A DNA stretch of 9,451 nt, taken from Syntrophorhabdus sp. PtaB.Bin184. GTDB taxonomy: Bacteria; Desulfobacterota; Syntrophorhabdia; Syntrophorhabdales; Syntrophorhabdaceae. The translations under genes were made by a program, and so were the position numbers. Shown in pieces: positions 4,903 to 9,451 of the stretch (position 1 is its first letter; each line of letters begins with the position of its first letter). The notes below the pieces were generated by a model. The model was not told the DNA's origin and searched no databases. It worked only from the letters and a program-made list of their open reading frames with translations. The stretch covers positions 1 to 9,451 of the forward strand of contig MVQQ01000236.1 in the NCBI GenBank assembly GCA_002067555.1. Direction: 5' to 3'.

Positions 4903-7332
4903 GTGATCACAAAGTTGAAGCCCGATGAACTTTACAGGAAGTGTCATCCTGATTCCTTTTCCTTTGCCGGGGCCGATTCCGTCGTAGAATTGCCGATGAC
5001 GATTGGTCAGGAGAAGGCTTTGAGGTCGCTCGACTTCGGCCTCAACATGGACAGCACCGGTTTCAACATTTTTGCTATTGGCGAGAGCGGTACGGGGAAG
5101 ATGTCCACGGTGATGTATATGCTCAGGCAGAAGGCGGCCAACGAAGAGGCCCCCGCCGACTGGTGTTATGTCCATAACTTCAAGGATCCCGACAGTTCCA
5201 TAGCCCTTTCCTTCGGGCCGGGCAAGGGTGCCGTGTTCCAGAAGGAACTCGAGGAGATGATCAAGATTCTCAGGGTCGAGATACCGAAGGCCTTTGAATC
5301 GAAGGAATACGAGACGCAGAAGAGTAAGATCGTCGACGAGTTCCAGCAGAAGCAGCAGGAGTATCTCGCCCGTCTCGATACCGAGGCGAAAGAGAGGGGT
5401 TTTACAGTGAAGCGGGGGCCGACGGGAGTTCTGCTCGTTCCCGTCAAGGAGAACGGGGAACTCATGTCTAAGGAGGAGTTCGAAGCCCTCGACGCCAAGG
5501 CGAGGAAGAAGCTGGAAGATACGGGACGTCTTTTCCAGGAGAAGCTGAATGACGTGGTTCGTATCCTCCGGGAGGCGGAGAAGATCGTCGGCGAGATGGT
5601 GATGCGTCTTGACAGGATGGTTGCCCTCGATATCGTCGGCCCCATGATCGATGCCGTCCAGAAGAAATACGGGGAGCAGGAGAAGGTGGTGAGGTACCTC
5701 GAAGATGTGAAAGAAGACATACTAACGCATCTCGACGATTTCAAGGCCTCCGAGGAGACCCCTTCGCCCCTGCCTTTCCTCAAGATCCCGAAGGCGGAAA
5801 CCTCTTTTACCAGGTATGCCGTGAACGTTATCGTCAACAATGGGGAGAGCAAAGGCGCCCCCGTGGTGTACGAGAGCAACCCGACCTACCTCAACCTCTT
5901 CGGCAGGATGGAGTACAAGGTGCAGTACGGCATGGCGACGACGGATTTCACGATGATAAAGGCCGGCTCACTACACAAGGCGAACGGGGGCTATCTCGTC
6001 ATCGATGCCCTGGAGCTCCTGAGGAACGCCTTCTCTTACGAGGCATTGAAACGGGCCCTCAAGAACGGGGAGATCCGCATCGAGGACGTGCTGGAGCAAT
6101 ACCGCCTCATCAGCACGGCAGGCTTGAAGCCCGAGGCCATCCCCCTCGATGTGAAGGTTGTCCTCACGGGCAACCCCTACCTTTACTATATACTCCATGC
6201 CTACGACGAGGACTCCCGGGAGCTTTTCAAGGTGAAGGCCGATTTCGACAGCCGAATGGAGAGGAACCGGGAGAACACGGACAAGTACGCTCTCTATGTC
6301 GCCCAGTGCCAGAAGGATGAGAATCTTCTTCCCTTCGACAGAACGGCCGTGGCACGGCTCGTGGAGATGGGCTCGCGTTTCGCCGACCACCAGGACAAGC
6401 TCTCGACGCGGTTCGGCGATATTGCCGACCTCATTCGGGAGTCCCATTACTGGGCAAAGAAGGAGGGTGTCGAGAGGGTGAGCGCCGCCCACGTCACGAG
6501 GGCCGTCAAGGAGAAGATCTACAGGGTGAACCGTATCGAGGAAAGGTTGCAGGAGATGATGCTCGAGGACACCCTCATCGTGAACACTGCGGGGGAGAAG
6601 GTGGGACAGGTGAACGGTCTCGCTGTCCTTGACATCGGCGACTATGCCTTCGGTAAACCGTCCCGTATCACCGCGAAGACCTACATGGGCAGGGCAGGAG
6701 TCGTCAACCTCGAGCGGGAGACGAAGATGAGCGGTAAGATCCACGAGAAGGCCATCCTCATCATCACGAGCTATCTCGGAGGGAAGTACGCCGTCAACAA
6801 GCCCATAAGCCTCTCCGCGTCCATCACCTTCGAGCAGCTCTACGAGATGGTCGAAGGTGACAGCGCTACCTGCGCCGAGCTCTACGCACTGTTGTCCTCC
6901 ATCAGCGGCGTTCCCCTGAAGCAGTCCTTTGCCGTGACAGGCTCCATGGACCAGAATGGAGACGTTCAGCCCATAGGCGGGGTGAACCAGAAGATAGAGG
7001 GTTTTTTCCATCTCTGCAGGATGCGCGGTCTCGACGGATCGCAGGGCGTGATAATCCCGAAACGCAACGCACGGAACCTGGTGCTCAGCGACGATGTGAT
7101 AGAGGCGGTGCAGAAGGGGCTTTTCAACGTCTACACCATTGACCGCATGGAGGAAGGCCTCGAGATCCTGACGGGCATGCCGGCAGGTGAACCAGGGACC
7201 GACGGGACCTATCCCGAGGGCACGCTGAACCACCTCGTGGAAAAGCGCCTCACGGAGATCTCAGAGATGATGGAGAAGAAGAAGGGCAACGGAGAGGAAG
7301 GCCGGGAAAAGAGGGACAACAATGGTCAGTGA
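4903..7332 (+). CDS. Lon-family (S16) ATP-dependent protease, AAA_32 / LonB-like type
   Basis: An 809-aa protein of the Lon-related group with an AAA_32-type ATPase (relatives are annotated 'Lon-related putative endopeptidase'; E. coli YcbZ is a distant one). It should use ATP to unfold and degrade proteins in the cytoplasm. Start is GTG with AGGAGG upstream. Walker A is GESGTGK (60-66). A long charged, probably coiled-coil insert fills about 130-285. The Walker B-like strand is GGYLVIDA (362-369, Asp368), with Ala where the catalytic Glu is usual. Sensor-1-like Asn424 is in LTGNPY. The proteolytic domain (about 555-760) has catalytic Ser654 in GDSATCAEL and Lys697 in GGVNQK, 43 apart as in E. 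coli Lon. No N-terminal Lon substrate domain and no membrane segments are present. The C-terminal 30 residues are charged and low-complexity. It appears monocistronic, and its end overlaps a convergent gene by 7 bp. Confidence 0.94.
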   Translation: MITKLKPDELYRKCHPDSFSFAGADSVVELPMTIGQEKALRSLDFGLNMDSTGFNIFAIGESGTGKMSTVMYMLRQKAANEEAPADWCYVHNFKDPDSSIALSFGPGKGAVFQKELEEMIKILRVEIPKAFESKEYETQKSKIVDEFQQKQQEYLARLDTEAKERGFTVKRGPTGVLLVPVKENGELMSKEEFEALDAKARKKLEDTGRLFQEKLNDVVRILREAEKIVGEMVMRLDRMVALDIVGPMIDAVQKKYGEQEKVVRYLEDVKEDILTHLDDFKASEETPSPLPFLKIPKAETSFTRYAVNVIVNNGESKGAPVVYESNPTYLNLFGRMEYKVQYGMATTDFTMIKAGSLHKANGGYLVIDALELLRNAFSYEALKRALKNGEIRIEDVLEQYRLISTAGLKPEAIPLDVKVVLTGNPYLYYILHAYDEDSRELFKVKADFDSRMERNRENTDKYALYVAQCQKDENLLPFDRTAVARLVEMGSRFADHQDKLSTRFGDIADLIRESHYWAKKEGVERVSAAHVTRAVKEKIYRVNRIEERLQEMMLEDTLIVNTAGEKVGQVNGLAVLDIGDYAFGKPSRITAKTYMGRAGVVNLERETKMSGKIHEKAILIITSYLGGKYAVNKPISLSASITFEQLYEMVEGDSATCAELYALLSSISGVPLKQSFAVTGSMDQNGDVQPIGGVNQKIEGFFHLCRMRGLDGSQGVIIPKRNARNLVLSDDVIEAVQKGLFNVYTIDRMEEGLEILTGMPAGEPGTDGTYPEGTLNHLVEKRLTEISEMMEKKKGNGEEGREKRDNNGQ

Positions 7333-7670
7333 GAGGCCATGGCGCTCTGAGCGATGGTCTCGTAAAAGTCTTCGGGGGGTTCTTCGTAGAGTTCCTTTAT
7401 GACCCGGAGCTTTGCCTCGTGAATCAGTTCAGGGTCGTCAAGGTCGTCATCGGTAACGAAATCGGCCTCGCCGTCCTTGAGCTCGATGGCCTCAAGGGAA
7501 ACCTCGTACCACTGGGCGACGAAATCATCTATGGCCTCGATTGTCGTTCGTTCTACCGTGGTTTTGTCAGGTTCCTGCCCCTTGTTTTTGAGAAGGGCCA
7601 TCACCTTCTTGACGGTGTCGGTCACGAGTTTGTCCCGCAGATCCGGGGTTCCCACCTTCTGTTTTTTCAT
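7326..7670 (-). CDS. Small acidic protein of unknown function
   Basis: A 114-aa protein I do not recognise. I start it at the ATG 7668-7670, with GGAGGG about 8 nt upstream and a natural MKKQKVG opening. An in-frame ATG 63 nt further out would add a Cys/Thr-rich stretch that looks non-coding. No signal peptide or membrane segment is visible, so it is probably cytoplasmic. Helix-rich throughout: a basic first half (LRDKLVTDTVKKVMALLKNK), a middle part with TTIEAIDDFVAQWYEVSLEAI, and a strongly acidic second half (TDDDLDDPELIHEAK, ELYEEPPEDFYETI). Its stop overlaps the end of the convergent protease gene by 7 bp, so there is no room for a terminator between them. Its upstream region is shared with the divergent sigma-54 promoter. 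The frame's codon bias agrees with its neighbours. Real gene likely; function unknown. Confidence 0.72.
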   Translation of the reverse strand: MKKQKVGTPDLRDKLVTDTVKKVMALLKNKGQEPDKTTVERTTIEAIDDFVAQWYEVSLEAIELKDGEADFVTDDDLDDPELIHEAKLRVIKELYEEPPEDFYETIAQSAMASH

Positions 7671-7786
7671 CGCACAAACCCTCCGAAGACACGCCCCATG
7701 GGTTGTTGTGTCCGTAGTCCTGGCTGCTTTCATTCATTCTTACACAAAACACGGCGCGGAGTAAAATAGTTTTTGTGGAAGTAGTC

Positions 7787-7802
7787 TGGCACAGAGCTTG
7801 CA
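7787..7802 (+). promoter_or_regulatory. Sigma-54 (-24/-12) promoter
   Basis: TGGCACAGAGCTTGCA matches the sigma-54 consensus TGGCACG-N4-TTGCW at all positions but one, with the essential GG (7788-7789) and GC (7800-7801) exactly 10 bp apart. Transcription would start near 7813. It reads rightward into the small gene at 7836 and possibly on to the Nudix gene. Such promoters need an AAA+ enhancer-binding activator, none of which is encoded in this window. Upstream (7671-7786) there is an AT-rich stretch but no enhancer or IHF site I can name with confidence. Confidence 0.75.
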
Positions 7803-7828
7803 GAAATCTCAGGCATGAAAGCTCGAAT

Positions 7829-7841
7829 TGACAGGATGTCA
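7829..7841 (+). repeat. TGACA-N3-TGTCA dyad over the small gene's start
   Basis: Inverted repeat TGACA GGA TGTCA; the proposed ATG (7836-7838) sits in its middle, about 17 bp downstream of the predicted sigma-54 start. The same TGTCA/TGACA halves recur at 8033-8050 after the stop. An operator or mRNA structure is possible, but short dyads also arise by chance. Confidence 0.35.
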
Positions 7842-8033
7842 GGAACACAGAAGACCCGTGGGAACATCAACGAATCCATCCGGGAATGCTTTCACCTTCT
7901 TGCCAAAAGCTGCGAGAGATACGGCGAGATGGAGAGGTCCGCGGCACCCCAGGTCGTCATGGACATGGAAAGGCTGCTCATCTGGAAACGGATCATGTTC
8001 CTCTTCAACGTCGACCCCGATCGCCGGAACTGA
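7836..8033 (+). CDS. Small protein of unknown function, sigma-54 driven
   Basis: A 65-aa protein (72 aa if the ATG at 7815 is used) that I do not recognise. I prefer the ATG at 7836 because the sigma-54 promoter predicts transcription from about 7813, which would leave only 2 nt ahead of 7815. Neither start has a good Shine-Dalgarno: AGG abuts the ATG at 7836 directly. The frame is strongly GC-rich at third positions, which supports real coding. The product is soluble-looking and mostly helical, with a basic N-terminus, two Cys in ESIRECFHLLAKSCERYGEM, and a hydrophobic-basic end (MERLLIWKRIMFLF). The last part could be an amphipathic or membrane-touching helix. The Nudix gene starts 136 bp further on. 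A regulator, small stress protein or adaptor are all possible; nothing in the sequence decides. Confidence 0.58.
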   Translation: MSGTQKTRGNINESIRECFHLLAKSCERYGEMERSAAPQVVMDMERLLIWKRIMFLFNVDPDRRN

Positions 8034-8050
8034 TGTCAGAATACTGACAT
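8033..8050 (+). repeat. Perfect 7-bp inverted repeat after the small gene
   Basis: ATGTCAG-AATA-CTGACAT, a perfect 7-bp stem with a 4-nt loop that begins at the last base of the stop codon. No T-run follows (GGGATGACC), so it is not a standard intrinsic terminator. It could stabilise the small gene's mRNA end or be a protein site. It repeats the TGTCA halves found at 7829-7841. Confidence 0.5.
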
Positions 8051-8169
8051 GGGATGACCGGCAGAAGGTGTCGTGGTTGCGCGGTCTGCGCCGTCGAGAG
8101 GTGCGCAGGACGAAGGCCGGCTGCAGTTGCATCGTTGCTTTTACATGCATCTTCACGTTACAATAGGCG

Positions 8170-8715
8170 ATGCTTGAGACCATCAGGGGCCGTCTCCTGA
8201 CGCATAGACCGAGACAGATACCATGCGATCCTTCGCTGAGGGCCGCCACGGTGCTCCTCCTTTTTGAGCGCGACGGAGACGTCCATTGCGTGCTCACCAA
8301 ACGCACCGACACCGTGCGGCACCACAAGGGAGAGGTTTCCTTCCCGGGAGGCATGTTCGAGCCGACGGACAGAGACCTTGAGCACACGGCTTTCAGAGAG
8401 GCCGAGGAAGAGATTGGCGTCAGGTTCGATGACGTCGAGGTCATCGGCAGACTGGACGATTCATGGACGTATTCCGGATTCGTCATCTCTCCTTTTGTCG
8501 GGGTGATGCCTTACCCCTACGAGTTCTCGACCAACCCCCGGGAGGTGGCCTATCTCATCTTCCTTCCTTACAGCATTCTCAAGGGTGACCAGTTCGCACC
8601 GCAACGCCGGTCAGGAGAGTGGATCTCCTTCCACTACAACGGCGACAGGATATGGGGCGCCACGTGCAGGACCCTCATGACCTTCAGGGACATCGTGGAA
8701 AATGAGAAAATTTGA
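8170..8715 (+). CDS. Nudix hydrolase, CoA diphosphatase (NudL/PCD1) type
   Basis: A 181-aa hydrolase that should cleave CoA and its esters to 3',5'-ADP and (acyl-)4'-phosphopantetheine, using Mg2+ or Mn2+. Two signatures support this. The CoA-family motif L(L/V)TxR(S/T)x3Rx3Gx3FPGG is complete at 41-61 (VLTKRT, Arg50, Gly54, SFPGG). The Nudix box follows at 60-84 with REAEEEIG (76-83), holding the metal-binding glutamates Glu77, Glu80 and Glu81; the one-residue-longer spacing to the Gly pair is as in E. coli NudL. Length is close to NudL (192 aa). The ATG start has only a weak AGG 3 nt upstream. The stop lies inside the following transporter gene (14-bp overlap), so the two are probably co-transcribed and translationally coupled. 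It may also be read from the sigma-54 promoter 370 bp upstream. Activity on CoA is inferred from motifs. Confidence 0.9.
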   Translation: MLETIRGRLLTHRPRQIPCDPSLRAATVLLLFERDGDVHCVLTKRTDTVRHHKGEVSFPGGMFEPTDRDLEHTAFREAEEEIGVRFDDVEVIGRLDDSWTYSGFVISPFVGVMPYPYEFSTNPREVAYLIFLPYSILKGDQFAPQRRSGEWISFHYNGDRIWGATCRTLMTFRDIVENEKI

Positions 8716-9451
8716 CCTCCGGGTGCTCCTCATCCTCTCTCTCGGTCACCTCGTGGTCGATATCTATCAGGGGGCGCTTCCCGCCATCCTGCCGTTCCTG
8801 AAGGAAAAGCTTGACCTTACCTATGCGATGACGGGCATGATACTCATGGCGTCGAACTTCACGTCCTCAATCCTGCAGCCTGTTTTCGGGTATGTGTCGG
8901 ACAAAAAGGCCATGGCCTACCTTTTGCCCCTGGGGCTTGTCGCCGCCGGCGTCGGGTTCTCGGTGCTGCCCTTTTCTCCCTATTTCCTCCTCATCCTGGG
9001 CCTTGTCATAATAAGCGGCCTGGGGGTGGCATCCTATCATCCCGAGGGTTACAAGACGGCCCATTTTTTCACGGGTGACAGGCCGGCGACGGGGATGTCC
9101 GTATTCTCCGTGGGTGGGAACATCGGTTTTTCGCTGGGCCCTATCCTGTCCATGTATATCATTGAACTTTACGGGTTTTCCTGGTTGCCCGTCATCGTTG
9201 TACCCTCGCTTCTGTGCGCCGCGGTCATCGTGGCATACCGGAGAACCATAATGGTGCCCGTGGCCGTCCACGGGGAGGCGGCAAAGAAGGAGGCCCCGAA
9301 GACGTCCTCGGTGGAATACGTCGCGCTGGGCATGGTTATCCTCATTGTCGTCATGCGCTCCTGGACCCAGATCGGGCTCATGACGTACATTCCCTTCTAC
9401 TTTATCGACTATCTTAAAGGAGACCCGCTGTATGCCGGGAAGCTTGTCTTC
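8702..9451 (+). CDS. MFS transporter, fosmidomycin-resistance (Fsr)-like (3' part beyond window)
   Basis: The first 250 codons of a major facilitator superfamily exporter; the frame is open to the right edge. ATG 8702-8704 is used, overlapping the Nudix stop by 14 bp; GTGGAAA just upstream is a weak ribosome site. The sequence follows E. coli Fsr from memory: SLGHLVVDIYQGALPAILPF in helix 1, SSILQPVFGYVSDK (55-68, the motif-A region), the conserved SYHPEG (111-116) and SVGGNIGFSLGP (136-147). Six hydrophobic helices are visible to about residue 179, then a charged central loop (about 181-203, GEAAKKEAPK), then helix 7 (205-225). Members export drugs such as fosmidomycin by proton antiport, but the physiological substrate is usually unknown, so drug resistance here is only a family name. 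About 150 residues, the rest of the second half, are missing. Confidence 0.9.
   Translation, partial: MRKFDLRVLLILSLGHLVVDIYQGALPAILPFLKEKLDLTYAMTGMILMASNFTSSILQPVFGYVSDKKAMAYLLPLGLVAAGVGFSVLPFSPYFLLILGLVIISGLGVASYHPEGYKTAHFFTGDRPATGMSVFSVGGNIGFSLGPILSMYIIELYGFSWLPVIVVPSLLCAAVIVAYRRTIMVPVAVHGEAAKKEAPKTSSVEYVALGMVILIVVMRSWTQIGLMTYIPFYFIDYLKGDPLYAGKLVF

Noticed and set aside
5971..7233. A 420-aa open frame on the minus strand opposite the Lon-family gene
   Set aside because: Mirror frame of a GC-rich gene; His/Leu/Val-rich with no recognisable domain, and fully inside the well-supported protease.
8135..8164. Possible sigma-70 promoter TTGCTT-N18-TACAAT before the Nudix gene
   Set aside because: It would start transcription at about 8171, inside the start codon, and the -35 is weak; the gene may be read from upstream instead.
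7839..8486. A 215-aa minus-strand frame across the small gene and the Nudix gene
   Set aside because: Ser/Arg-rich shadow; the plus-strand Nudix and CoA motifs are intact and the small gene has better codon bias.
8867..9271. Minus-strand frames of 134 and 73 aa near the right edge
   Set aside because: Shadows of the MFS transporter, which is open to the window edge and shows clear Fsr-like motifs.

Overview
The window looks like bacterial chromosome of high GC content, with strong GC bias at third codon positions in every real gene. The mix of a CHASE2-class III cyclase, a coiled-coil Lon-family protease, a consensus sigma-54 promoter and intergenic GGTYYCA heptad repeats fits a Desulfobacterota ('deltaproteobacterial') anaerobe such as the Syntrophorhabdus/Syntrophus type. 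That placement is an inference from gene style only. No rRNA, tRNA, CRISPR array, insertion sequence or phage gene was seen.

Left part (1-3833, all minus strand). Transcription runs right to left from a plausible promoter near 3804-3833. First comes a membrane-bound CHASE2 receptor-type adenylate cyclase (1641-3746), then a secreted SH3-domain protein (1180-1644), then an M48 zinc-metalloprotease lipoprotein (308-1183). Consecutive genes share 4-bp ATGA overlaps, so this is a tightly coupled operon joining an extracytoplasmic sensor/cAMP synthase to two cell-envelope proteins. A fourth exported protein (1-246, cut by the window edge) follows 61 bp downstream and may belong to the same transcript.

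Middle part (3834-7332, plus strand). A short-chain dehydrogenase (3923-4678) is flanked by arrays of a 7-bp repeat in opposite orientations. The array after it can fold into a very long stem followed by six Ts, a probable terminator. Next is an 809-aa Lon-family ATP-dependent protease (4903-7332) with a strong Shine-Dalgarno and an intact Ser-Lys dyad. Its last 7 bp overlap a convergent, unrecognised small acidic protein gene on the minus strand (7326-7670).

Right part (7671-9451). The divergent gap holds a near-perfect -24/-12 sigma-54 promoter (7787-7802) firing rightward into a small unrecognised protein (about 65 aa, 7836-8033), with TGTCA dyads at its start and just after its stop. A CoA-type Nudix diphosphatase (8170-8715) follows, overlapping by 14 bp an MFS transporter of the fosmidomycin-resistance (Fsr) type that runs off the right edge.

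No clear-cut new system is visible. The most interesting leads are the sigma-54-driven small gene with its dyads, the heptad arrays around the dehydrogenase, and the cyclase/SH3/M48 envelope operon.
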